Assembly (NCBI RefSeq): GCF_004210375.1
Contig: NC_134837.1
Location: 159,877,310-159,941,309, forward strand
Length of the DNA stretch: 64,000 nucleotides
Source of the DNA: Tachypleus tridentatus
Taxonomy: Eukaryota > Arthropoda > Merostomata > Xiphosura > Limulidae
Reading direction: 5' to 3'
The notes below the pieces were generated by a model that saw only the letters and a program-made list of their open reading frames with translations, did no database searches and had not been told where the DNA came from. Position 1 is the stretch's first letter. Each line of letters opens with the position of its first letter. A program made the translations under genes and the position numbers. Below are positions 46,181-58,034 of this stretch, one piece after another.

Positions 46181-47168
46181 CTAAAGATAAAAGAAGAGAG
46201 ATTGAACACAAATGTGAAATCACATTAAACAATTTTTATTAACATAAACACTTGAAATGTACTTACTTGCCACAACAGGCAATCATTTTTACTGAAGATT
46301 TAACTCTAAGATTAGTTCTCTTCAGTAGTTGTAAACTTACTTAGTTGAGATTCTGTACCAGACTGAGAAAATCCTTTTCTATTTAACTCCTTAACATCAG
46401 ACTTACACAGAGCATGAAATTATCATTCCCATTGAAATGTAAGGAAGGTCCTAATTTCAAGGGATTATTTGACGGCCAGTGGGAAAACAACTTATTTCAT
46501 ACATTACAAATAACCTAGCAGCTATCTTTATCACAAGAAGGAAAAAGGTGCTATTAGAGGTAAGTTACAAAATGATAGTAGCTAGGTCAAAAATAATTTA
46601 ACAACCTGCTTAACTAACATGCTATGTGGGAACTGCACATACCTACACAAATTTTGAAAAATTCCTGTATTAATACAAGAAGGTAGAAAACACATGGTAT
46701 GCTTATGTACTACACGTTTCTTTTACTCTCTTTACTTCAGGCATATTTTAATTTCAAGTTTAATTTAAGTTCAGTTTTAATCTTAATACTAAAACTAAGA
46801 AAATTTAAAAACATGCATTGGTCAAGGAGTAGCATAATTTTCTTTCAACCCTGAAAAACATGTTAAATGTGTAAAAGAATCCTTCAACAATGAAATACCA
46901 CAAATAATATCTTATGTAATAGTTCATTACAAATGAAGCATTTTGCAATAACAGGGACATTTTATGTAATAATTAATGAAATGTTAAAACTGGTTAATTT
47001 ATAGAATTATAAATAAACAATTTTAAAATGACAGTAAACCTAAATAAAATAACTAAATACAACAGGGATATAATGCATATATACATAGAAAAAACTTTGA
47101 CAACAGATATATATATTTATATCAGGCAATGGTTATATCATATCTGTTCTTTAACTATTAGTCAAAAT
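46181..47168. other. AT-rich DNA upstream of the orphan exon, nothing else recognised
   Basis: Contains a strong minus-strand donor-like sequence (GTAAGTA at 46264-46258), but no exon that joins the 46180 acceptor in frame. Confidence 0.4.
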
Positions 47169-47261
47169 AACCCCCAATGGGGCAGTGGTAAGTCTTCAGA
47201 TTTCCCTTGGTGGACATAGCAGATAGCCTGATAGGGTTTTGCTATAAGAAAACACACACAC
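47169..47261 (+). repeat. tRNA-derived SINE (family C), short copy with TSD
   Basis: The head reads cccccaatggggcagtggta and the tail TAGCA (47217-47221), gatagcc, then TGCTA (47240-47244), ending aacacacacaca. Flanks attagtcaaaat (47157-47168) and attaatcaaaat (47262-47273) are a target duplication with one mismatch. The middle is shorter than a full tRNA head, so an internal deletion is likely. Confidence 0.75.
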
Positions 47262-49049
47262 ATTAATCAAAATCAACCAAGCAAATTTTCTTGCAAAGTA
47301 AAACCTGTTAAATAAGTGCAGTAACATAAATGCAAAACAAATCCTTTAACAAAGAATACTCAAGTTATAAATACACATATAATACATAATGCAAACCAAA
47401 TAATCTTTAACAAGAATAATGTAATCAAAGCAAGATCATTAAATAATAATAATTAATTTTAAACATCTTACAGAGAAATTATTTAAAAGAATAAAATAAA
47501 AACTTTAATTGCAGTACATGCTAGTACTAAACATACATTAAATGCAAAACAAATCTACTGGCACAATCAAGAACTAGAAAAAACAAACACAAAACTAATG
47601 TTTTAAAACTTCTTACATACATATAACAATAATAAATAATAATACACATAGGAACCTCACTGAAAACATAAATACATACAATGTCAAACAAGATTATGAA
47701 TTCCATTAAAATACTTATGCACACAAAAATAAACCTTGCAAAAAAATAAATTAAACATAGGGAAAAATGGGTAACAAGTCAAAGACAAAAGAAATGAAAC
47801 ACAGTGGCATATTATTTACATTAATTACATTACTCTCAGGACAACCCCAGACAGGAGCTCTCTCCTTAATTTATGCCCAACAGTAGATCTTCTAATGCTG
47901 CCATAGATTTTCAGCAATCTCCTGCATGTTTTCTTTAATTATCTTAGAGATTTGGACTAGCTATGTATTCACACAAGTGAAATACAATTGACAAGTTGAG
48001 AGAAAAAAATGATAGCCAGAAGTGTTAAGAATTAATCTTACACAGCAAAAATTACATTTGAAAAAAGTTCAACTAGATGCGTATGTGATAAAATGATGTA
48101 ATTATTCAGTTACATACATGTCCTGTTCAAAAATCATATTTCAGATTAAAAGTAATCAAATTATTATCTTGGCAAGCAGCAATTTCTAAAGGTTTTGTAA
48201 GTTCCCTAACACCTGTGGATGGCTCAGTCCACCAGGTTTCTGCCTTATAAATATAGACACTGCTATCATTCCCACTGCAATAACTAACACAGATTATCCT
48301 CCAACTTAGTCACTTTCTTTCCACTTTCATTTGGTTGTTATATAAAGATAACTAGATTAGTAAGAAAGAAATTAGGGTTAAACTGTAAAAACAAATTCCC
48401 TTACTCATGAGCTGACCTAGGTTAACCCTTGAACTGCAGGAATATTGTAGGTAACAGCATCAATTGATGATGGATGCCATTTAAGTATTAAAGAAAACTA
48501 ATCTCTAAGTTCTGATACTTACATCAATCTTCTATGATACTTTTATATGTTTGGTGCCATCCAAATGTTACTACATAGTTTCACCTTATGGTTGTTGCTT
48601 TTTTGCCTCAATCAGTACAAACACAGCCTGTATTTGGAAATATCTTTGACTGCACTTTGTACTAAACAATGTTAATAAAACATTCAGTCAGTTTTGTTTA
48701 TGCTTATAAAATATTTCAACCTGCATGATCACAAATATTCTATTATAACAAAATAAAACAAAATCGTATAAGAGATACAACATAGCCCAGAAAATAAGGA
48801 ATGCTACTATCTTTCAGTTATTGATTTACTAACCAAATAACCATCTTAGCTAATGATGTAATCAAAGTAACAATCACACAAAATAGTGAATACATAATAC
48901 CATGAAATACAAACTAACAGCTTAAAAAGCAAGAATTCTCAAATCCTTTCCTTCATTAATTCTCTACCCGAATGACTCTTAGCTCTGGACAATCAAGCAG
49001 TGGGCCACATTGATCAGCAGGCTGTTTAGCAGTGGCTTGGCTGATTATT
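47262..49049. other. AT-rich DNA, possible 3' flank or LTR of the Gypsy relic
   Basis: A-rich to 47800, then mixed sequence. No LTR boundary could be defined. No gene seen. Confidence 0.4.
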
Positions 49050-52000
49050 GGAACTCTCTCTCACCTCTAGATCTGTGAACACCAATACAAGTATTTTCAT
49101 CTTTTTTTCACCTTATTGTCTGTGTCTAGGTGAGGTAAAACAATGCTGTAATCCTTCTCTAACTCATTAACTCCTTCCTCTGATTCATGGTCATGTCAGA
49201 GCATGAGAAATACATTTGTAGTGTGGTAGACATGTATTATGCTCTTGTACATGTCTTTCAGTTACTGCAACTTGTATATAAATGGACCAACTGATTATCA
49301 GAAGAAAAGCTAGAATATATCAAATCCACACACAGTCTCCACAGAGGTATATCCATACCTTCACTGTTCTTTCACAGCAACTCTTCTGTCCTATATGATG
49401 GCCATTCACAGCTGTTGACATGTGAAGATCAACTAATCTAGACTTTAACTGCTATATATAACTGCAAACATTACAGTACCGCTACTCTAGGGAAAGAACC
49501 TCATATCTGCAGGCATCATAATTTCTTATCCAAACTTCAACATGTTTGGCAAATAACTTGTTGGTATACACTCACTTGCTTCATATATTATAAACTTGAA
49601 AGTCTTTAGTATTTGTTATGCAAAACCATCAGAATAGGGCAATAAGATGGAGTTCACATCTTCACCACATTCAGCATTTTTACATCACTCAGAAAACAGT
49701 CGACTGATGAAAATATCTCCCTAATGTATGTATACACCTTTGGTACTGCAGACCATGCTATCCAATGCTCTACCAACACATCAGCTACAGACAATGTCAG
49801 AGAATCAACCAATGGATAAGCCTCATCCACTTTGTAAAGACGTCAGTTGCCAAAAATATTTACTAATAAATAACCTTGTTCCAGTGTTGGGAATGAATCA
49901 GCAATACCTAAGGTTGTTTTCATTAAAGAAATAACAATTCTTCTCTGACATTTACCATTTCAGTCAACTTCTTTGGACTGTACAAATTATTCAGTGTTAA
50001 CACTGATACTGAATATATTGACTCAAAGGTGGCCAAAAGAATTACTACTAAATATTAGCAAAAATGTAACAACTTGGCTCCCTCCAGTCTGCATTATGAA
50101 AGGTCTTGAGTATCTTTGCTTTCAAGCTCTGAAGACCACTAAATGCAGTGTAAGCTTAGAACCACAGCTCAGTAGTTGATAAACTGGTAGTTTCTCATTT
50201 AAGTCCCAGAAGTTATATACAGCCATACTATGCTCTTCAGTCCCAGCTAGTTGAGTTTCACCTGATCACACAGCAAGGATCACCTATTTAATCTGGATGT
50301 TTCATCCAACTACTAGTGGAGTGACCTATCACATGACTTAATGACAGAAATTATTTCAACTCCTACACTGGGTCCAGTGTCAGAACATTCAATGAACAGA
50401 TAGGCTTTCACTATGCAGTGAGACAATGCATCATCATTTCTGAGTTGTGGGGTAGGACAATGCTGTAAAACTAAAATATACTTCTTCAAAGCTGTTATAT
50501 AGTGTATAATAATCTCTTCTGGAACTTAAAAATTCATCAACCATTTCAATGATTATTGTCCAACCTAGTAGTGTTGAAAGTGTTTCATGTAGACTTCGTC
50601 TACTTGCAGTTCTTTCTTCATATTATAGTATTAGGTTGAGGAATAATTCCTGAGCGTTTTTAAATAATTTCATTCAAGCATTACATGCAAGACTATACAA
50701 TACTTCAATGCATGAACACATTACACCCAAAACATTTATTATGATACTTTATTTCATGTAATACCTAGTATGTATTGTTTTAAACGAAATTGCAAGAAAT
50801 TAAATGCAAAAGGCAGATGGGGTCGAAAATGCTCGATTTTGTCCACTTGACAGTCCATTTAATGAGCTGAAAATGAAAGCAAAAATTAAAAACATATGAA
50901 AATCAAACACACCATCTATTAGAGCAAAAATTTATCTACCAAATGACATGAAATATTTTGTGAAAGCGTTTTATTTATGAATATATTTTTTTAACTTGAA
51001 AAAACGCTCACGAATTATTCCTCAACCCAATATATCCAAGGGTCGCAAGTGTGAATCTAGCATATTAAATTCCATTGTTTTGATCAGACTACCTCTGCAA
51101 TCACTAATTAATAAGAATTCACAATCTTCTTAAAATGCAAGTTCCACTAAACAGTGCTTCACTGACTGGAATGCTTGCTCATATTCATTCCTACATCTTA
51201 AGTGTATTTCAACTTCAATAAGAGCTGATAATGATATGGACATTTTTAAGATGTTCAATACAAAGCTTTAGAAGTATAATGCAAAACCAAAGAAATAGTG
51301 GACCTCTTACTTATTCATTGGTTACCCCTGTTGCTATTAGTAAGTCAAAATGCACAAGTCATAACCATTTAGAATTACATTTAATTAAACTACTTTATTA
51401 TCATTGTGTACAAATAAATGTCATCACAACATAGTTGAGAAATCAAATTTAATATTATATATGTCTAAATTTCTTAAATTTATAAGGAAATATTTTAACA
51501 AATCATGAAGATAAATAAAACATATTAAAAGTCATAGTTTGAAAGAACCAATGGTTACTTTGAACTTACAAGGTCAGTCACTTTGATGGATCCGACATGG
51601 AAGGAGTTAAGATCAGTCTCCCATTGCTGCTTTCTTGACTAGTTCTGTTGAGACTCCCTTCCCACTCATGATACAACTGAGAAATTAAATTTCTGAGCAC
51701 ATTTTCCCAATATTAATTTCAAGCCTGCTTTTCTAATTCACTGGAATACCATTCTTAGGTTTTCAGCTACATATTCAAATGTGCTGCTGAAACAAAAAAT
51801 ATTGTCAACAAACACCAAGCATTTATACTATTTCAGCACCTTCAATATGAACTCAGTTAGCCTCCCAAGATGGCAGATGCATTTCACAGACCAAATGGTA
51901 CAACATAAAGTTCATATAAGCCATACCTCATGCCAAAAAAGCTGTTTCAGATCCATGCTTGTCATACAGTTTGACTTGCTAGTATCCAAATGCCAGATCC

Positions 52001-52330
52001 AAGATGCAAAACATTCCAATGCATCCAGACATTCATTTGTTCATGGCAAGAGAAATGTATTGAAATGAGTTACCTTGTTCACCTGCCTAAAATAAATGCA
52101 AGACCTGGGCATACATTCCTTTGTTTTTACAAGTGCTATTTGAAATGACCAAGAACTTGCCACAGATTATGTAATCCCATCCTTTAACATCTGCTGTATG
52201 TTAGTATTGGCTTTATATGTATCCCTAGGACTTCATGAAATCCTATAATGTGGTTGTTTAACAAGATATGCATCATGTGTATCTGTGTGAGTTGGGTAAA
52301 TGTTATCCAACTTAATCAGCCTTTTTGTTG
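49050..52330 (-). pseudogene. Ty3/Gypsy LTR retrotransposon pol relic (RT, RNase H, integrase)
   Basis: Reading the minus strand from 52330 downwards gives the motif order of a Gypsy pol with many stops. An RT N-terminal segment (LKDGI, ALVKTKE) comes first, then TNECLDALE near 52015 and YGLYE with PFGL near 51890. The RT active site reads VDN (51801-51809) where functional enzymes have VDD. AGLKL follows near 51725 and an RNase H-like part at 51060-51360. Beyond an inserted MITE come the DALS tether (about 50425), FTKWM near 49830 and VADVLVEHW at 49761-49786 from the integrase core. The integrase C-terminal half continues to about 49050. Gag, protease and LTRs were not found. Old, inactive. 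Confidence 0.75.
50631..51030. mobile_element. Mariner-type MITE, 400 bp, inserted in the Gypsy relic
   Basis: The left end is ttaggttgaggaataattc (50631 onward). The right end, on the minus strand from 51030, is ttgggttgaggaataattc. Both continue to gagcgttttt, giving about 30-bp inverted repeats, and are flanked by TA (50629-50630 and 51031-51032). TTAGGTTG is the usual start of mariner ends. No transposase frame. It splits the RNase H region of the Gypsy relic, so it is younger. Confidence 0.85.
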
Positions 52331-55300
52331 CACAGATACTTCAGCAGATTCAATTAACAAGTCACTGTGATATATCCAGATTTGTGTACTCTACAAGTTG
52401 TTTTAGTAGACAGTGTACTCATTCTTTGTTAAATGTATTTTGCTGACCATTACAGCAAGAAGCTGGATAAATGAGTGACCAAAATCACTCCATCCCTCCT
52501 CTCACAGATAAATGCCAAAACAAACTACTAAATGTGATATTGGTATAACTGATACCTTAAAAATTAACTTATCAACCCAGATATGCTTTACAAGCTTAAT
52601 GTAAATATGTATATTTAACTTTGCTAAATAAATTTGATAAAAGTTTTTGTCAATTATCTAAATCTAAAGCACTGTGCTTTTAAAATGTTTGTTAACATCA
52701 AATCCACCCAAGTATTCGACAGAACCAGCATGTTACAATTAAAAATAATCATAACCTGGATCCTACAAGCATACGATGTAGCTTTACGTTTTATTCACAA
52801 GGATGTAGTTCTTTTAACCAATAAACAAGTCATTCTTTCATTATACATTTACTTACCATTGATACAATGTTCTGGTATGTTACAAGAATTCTGAAAGAAC
52901 TGTGTGTTTTAACATTTCTCAATCATCTTCAGTTGTAAAAATTTTAAGATAATATACATTTTTTTGTCCTTTCAAGTTCTTAAATATTTTTGTTCTTTTT
53001 GCTGGAAGTAATGACAGACTTCTTTCTCTGACAATGACTAAAACCTATCATGGTCACCTAACAAAAGTTCTATTGAGTCTTATGAGTTAGTTTTATAAAT
53101 ATTATTAGATATTTTGCATCTATTGTACACTGTGAGGCATACTCTTTATAAAAATATTTTTTATCAGTTTATTTCTCAAACACTGATATGTTCTGTTTTC
53201 TATAAATAGCACTGATTTTGAAAGTTTTAGGTTATTATTTAAATTATCAAGAAAATGATATGATTATGACTAGTGGTAATAGAGAGTTTGTTTTCATAGA
53301 ATCGGTTTGAAATTTACTGTTCAAACCTACGGTCAAGAAGATATTGAAATGACAAAGTGAGGAGCTTAATCAACATGCGATGCCTTTGTTACAGAACCAA
53401 ACATCCTAAAGTTACCTGCTTAGATATCTGACTTAATGCACAATGGGGTTAATTCCAATGATTGTGCTTCATTTATCTTAAAGGGTTACCTCAAACATTT
53501 AAGCTTCTTTTAGAAATAAAATGTAACAGGCTTCCTTTCTCAGTCATACAATTTGGCACAGTTATGATGTATATGGAGAGTTTAATCCTGTCATATAATC
53601 TCCTGTAACACAATTTTCCATAGTTGTTAGAAAGCTCATAATAAAATTTTCAAGAGAGAAGTTTGATGAGCTTTCTCATGTGGTACAATTTACCATAGTT
53701 GTGAGACTTTGGGTGGGTATCCTTTTGTGGTATAACATGCCATAGATAGGAAATATTCAATAAATATTTGCAAGTGATAAACTTGCCTTAATTATGAGTG
53801 AACTTTACTAAACTCTTTCTGTGACCTGTCTTTTCTCAGTTTAATTTAAAAGTGAATGGTGGTTTCATTGTATTATCCAGGTTCCCTTGATGTTTCTTTG
53901 ATTTTTTAAAAGAAAAAATTAGTTTACCTTGGATACTGAGGTATTTTGCAAAACATACACTTAGAACTTTCTTTCAGATTTGAAAATGAACTATATGTGA
54001 GAAAATGGCTAAAGGCATGTTCACGAGAATACTTGTTCATTCTATTGTGTCTCTAACCTGTTATTTGTTTTTCTTTTTTACTATTGTGGCCTTAAAACTA
54101 GTAATCTCACTCATTTCTACTATTATAATACAATTTTTGTAATGCACCATCTAACTGGAATGTGATTTGGCAACATATATTGAAATACATATATAACATG
54201 CTTAAAACTGCATTAAAATTAAAATGTATGAAGTTAATGAAATCAAATAAATTTTTGTATTCATGCAATAAAATATTAATTGTTCAGTATTTCTTCTGAT
54301 GTAAATGAAAAGCTATTCAGTTGCATCACTATACAGATACCTTTTTCTATTTTTTCTCAAAAAATTACATATAGGAAATGTTCAGTTTTTCTTTTCTTTT
54401 TTTTAAAGAAATATTCAACACGTTCTTTAACACACACACACATACAAATGCACAAAGTACACTAAAACATGAATCTGTTTTTTCTTGAATGATATAATTA
54501 CTTTTATTAGATATCTTTCATTTATACGGTTTAGTCAGTCTTGATTATAAAACATTCTAAGTTGGTTTATGCTGGAGAATTTCACTTTTGTATACACAAT
54601 CTGTACCTCAAAAGTTTTTCTTAAGCAATGATTTTTCTGAACATTGCAACAATAATTTTCACATAGAATTCAAAACTTACAAGTACTAGCTTTTTATAAG
54701 TTCTTTCATTAAAGATATGTTTACTTTGTTATGTACTTTATAAAGCAAAGAAATACAAAAAGTTTCAATTATAAGTACATTATATGAGATTTCTTCCAAA
54801 TAACTAAATAATTGATTTTTTTTTTATATCCAAACAAATTAATGATAAATACTCAAAAATATATTGCTGTTTTCCATCACTTATTTTAACCATTTTATAT
54901 ACACATTAAACCCAATTACAAAGACCACAAGATGTCAAACAAATCAAATTATACTGTACACGTAGTTCAATTACATGTACAGTTAATTTCATGACAATAT
55001 TTTCCTTTTTTTTAAAAAAAAAGGTCACAAAATATAATATGTAAAGCAACAAAAATACTTACAGTACAGTAACAAATTATTAAAACCAATGCATTTCATA
55101 AACACCTGAAATATCAATTTCTCTTCTGAAAACAGCTGCATCATGTACCACACGTTAAAATTAATATAAAACAAAAAAGGGATAATATTATACCATGCAA
55201 ACTAAATCCATTAATAGTTTTTAAACCTAATACATTTTAACAACTTCATTCTGTGTCTGATGATGGACAAATAAGTTGCTAAGATATATTAAGTAAATAA

Positions 55301-56843
55301 ATGTTAACATTTTAAACCAACTCCTGACTAGTGAGGCGTCATTTATATCCATTGAATTTGTTTTCCTTTTCACAATGGGAATATTTTAATCAAACAGTGT
55401 TTAACATTACCCAAATTTACAAAATAGCACTGTTCTGCTTAGAAAAAATTTGTACAATTTGAATAAGCAACTTTTTTTTTTTCTTTTTTGTTGTTGATGT
55501 TAAATTGGGAAACTTCATCTCGCATATCCAGTCAGTTTTCAACCGTTTTTCTTGATATTCATTAAAATATTTACTTTCAAGCTTTATTTTGTTAATTTCA
55601 GTATTCACCACTTATAGATATAAACCACAAAAACATGTCCAAATCTGGCAGCTGTATTAATAAACTGCAACTGCACCTTAAAAATTGTATCACCGATACC
55701 TTTGGCAAGCTAGGTATCATGATTTTTACTTATTCTTGGAAAAAATCAATTTATATTAATAGATATAATTTATTTTTGCTAAACAGTAACTTCCTATTCG
55801 TATGTTGTGTAAAATAAACTTAACAGTATTCAATAAACAATTATTTTGATCTTCTGATTATTTTGCAATGACTGGTATTAATACCCATACCAGATGTTCT
55901 GAGATATATATTTTATTTCGAGTGGGTTTTTTGTCATCAAAAACTATAAACTTAAATTATGTCTTTTAAGAGAAAAATCTGTATACTTTTCAACCAGATT
56001 TAAATTAACATAAAAATATGTTTAGGAATGAAAGGAACATTTAAAAAAATCTATACAATACTTCCCACATCCGGGGTTTATTCTTAAGTCTTCAAAACTT
56101 CCCATTAGAAATCCCTTTATTCACCATCAACTGTAGCTTTGTGCAGCTAATATTTTGAGAAACAGCAAATTGCTCCTCAAAGTACTTTATTTACATGACA
56201 TTGAAGTTGGTAAATTATAATCTGCTCTACCCAATCATATCTAGCCATTGCTTTTAACTGTTTTCAAAGATAAGCTTTGGTAGTAATTATTCAGACTTCA
56301 GACCACATCATAAAGAGTTCTGATGAAAACTGAAGAAATATTTCAACTTTCATTTCTGCTCAGCTCAGAGTCTTGATGTAAATAATGCACTTATAAATTT
56401 ATTTCTTCTAGACATCCCAAACTATAAGTTTATATTTGCAAAAAAAAACTATTAACACCTGAAAATGCAATTATCCATTTCAAATGTTCTCAGTTATTTT
56501 CCTTTCCTATTAGTGATTTTATCATTACAAACTTCAGTCTATAAAACTACAAATATCTTTATAATTTCTTTTTGTTCCAGAAAATGTTTCAGGTGATGCT
56601 TGTTTATAAAATTACAGGATTTTTCTTCTAAGTAATTAGTTATGTTTAACTGATAATGAGCATATACAGTTAAAAATAAAAACTGTGTATCCAATACAGA
56701 TTCCCACAACCGTTTTTCTCTATATTTCTTGCATAATTTTTTTTTTCTTTTTTAATTTGATATGCAGGTATTTTCTCAACCTCTAAGAGATACACAACAT
56801 ACATGATAGGATGCCACTTTGTTTCTCATTGAGTATATATATG
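52331..56843. other. AT-rich intergenic DNA; degenerate tandem repeat and a Penelope-like tail
   Basis: No gene found. At 53547-53750 a phrase like acaattt.ccatagttgt recurs about every 60-75 bases (near 53547, 53610, 53684 and, weakly, 53740). Near 55860-55905 (tattaatacccatacc, gttctgagatat) there is a fragment like the Penelope tail at 35815-35870. A (CA)n run lies at 54430-54440. Confidence 0.45.
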
Positions 56844-56845
56844 AA

Positions 56846-56851
56846 TTTATT
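56846..56851 (-). terminator. Rab33: Candidate polyadenylation signal of the Rab33-type gene
   Basis: AATAAA on the minus strand (TTTATT on plus) lies about 95 bases past the stop codon, the nearest good candidate. Its use is not shown. Confidence 0.35.
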
Positions 56852-56943
56852 ATTACAGCTGCTATGAAACAAGTTTCAGAAGACCTCCAGTGTTCTTATA
56901 ATTTGACTAAAGCAACTGATCAATTGACAACTTAATCTCATTT

Positions 56944-57450
56944 TCAACAAGCACACCAGGACTCTTCTTCATCTGGTGAATAACGTTTTTCTGTCAGTTT
57001 ACCATAAGATTTTCCTACAGAAATGACATCAGACTTCAAATAAGTGTTATCACCTGTGCCCTGCCTGTGTAGATGTGGAGGCATCATTGGTTTGGAATTT
57101 TTCAGCTTATGTGCCAAAGTCATAAATATTGCTTCCACATGATCAGCTTCATTATCATCTTTTGCAGAAGTCTCAAAAACTGGCATGTTGTGAAGGTCAG
57201 CAAATTTTTGAGCCACATTTGTATTGACAGCAATTCCATCTTTGCAATCACATTTATTACCAACAAGAATACGTGGAATGAAGGTAGTTAGGTGATGCTG
57301 GTCACACTCTTCAACCCAATGTGGTAAACTTTCAAATGAAGCAATTTTAGTTACATCATAAACAAATACCACAGCATGAACATTTCGATAATAATGTTGG
57401 ACCATGCTTTTCCTAAACCTTTCCTGGCCTGCAGTGTCCCAAAGTTGCAG
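56944..57450 (-). CDS. Rab33: Rab33-type small GTPase, 3' coding exon (partial gene)
   Basis: The exon begins after the minus-strand acceptor tttattacag (57451-57460) and encodes 168 residues to TGA at 56946-56944. It starts [20 protein letters not shown] (G3/switch II) and includes [20 protein letters not shown] (G4), [17 protein letters not shown] (G5) and [14 protein letters not shown], ending WCAC, a Rab-type CXC prenylation motif. [18 protein letters not shown] and the [15 protein letters not shown] stretch are characteristic of Rab33A/B. The family acts at the Golgi and in autophagy (Rab33B binds Atg16L). The N-terminal part with the P-loop and switch I is not found between 57451 and 64000, so its exon probably lies beyond the window, making the intron at least 6.5 kb. 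The gene is tail to tail with Rab30. Confidence 0.93.
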   Translation of the reverse strand: MQLWDTAGQERFRKSMVQHYYRNVHAVVFVYDVTKIASFESLPHWVEECDQHHLTTFIPRILVGNKCDCKDGIAVNTNVAQKFADLHNMPVFETSAKDDNEADHVEAIFMTLAHKLKNSKPMMPPHLHRQGTGDNTYLKSDVISVGKSYGKLTEKRYSPDEEESWCAC

Positions 57451-58034
57451 CTGTAATAAAAAAACAAACTATTGATAACATCTTTTCTTTCCATTTGTAC
57501 AAAATAATTATACACTAACTGCATGTGATTGTAAAATAAAATTTAAAGTATGAGATATAAATGAAGAGACCATCTTAAGTTAACATTAAAGATTGTAGCA
57601 TTGGACAAGACAATAAGTTGGGATGCTGCCTTTCCTCATAACCTATGAAGCTAAAGGCTGTGATTTTTAAGTTTAACATAAAAAGAGTGCCTCAAATTCC
57701 AGCTAAATATGGAGAAAGAATGAACTAAACATTGAGAATTAAAAAATTAAGATACATAAAAAGAACTTCAACCTGTGGTCTTTCATTAATTTATGATGAC
57801 AAGTAAGATACCAGTACAGATAATAGCATAAAAACATAGAAAGGAAATATAACAAAATATGTTCTTGAAATAGGCTTCTGAAATTTTAAAAGATGTCCAC
57901 TCTAAACACAGTGTTGATTTTTTACACGATTTTACCAACTGTATGCACTAAATATGTCATTGTTTCATGATATGATTCTCCAAAAGCCTAGTATTGTTAT
58001 ATGAGCTACAGTGTACATGAATGTGATTTTCACT
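57451..58034. other. Rab33-type gene intron, nothing recognised
   Basis: AT-rich intronic DNA between the exon and the antisense LINE copy. Confidence 0.6.

Noticed and set aside
46255-46420. Upstream exon joined to the orphan exon through the GTAAGTA donor at 46264-46258
   Set aside because: The only frame that would join the phase-1 acceptor hits a TGA a few codons upstream, and the intron would be only about 80 bases.
178-47261. tRNA genes suggested by box A/B-like sequences
   Set aside because: Each sits at the head of a SINE with body, tail and, for two of them, target duplications. No intact cloverleaf was seen.
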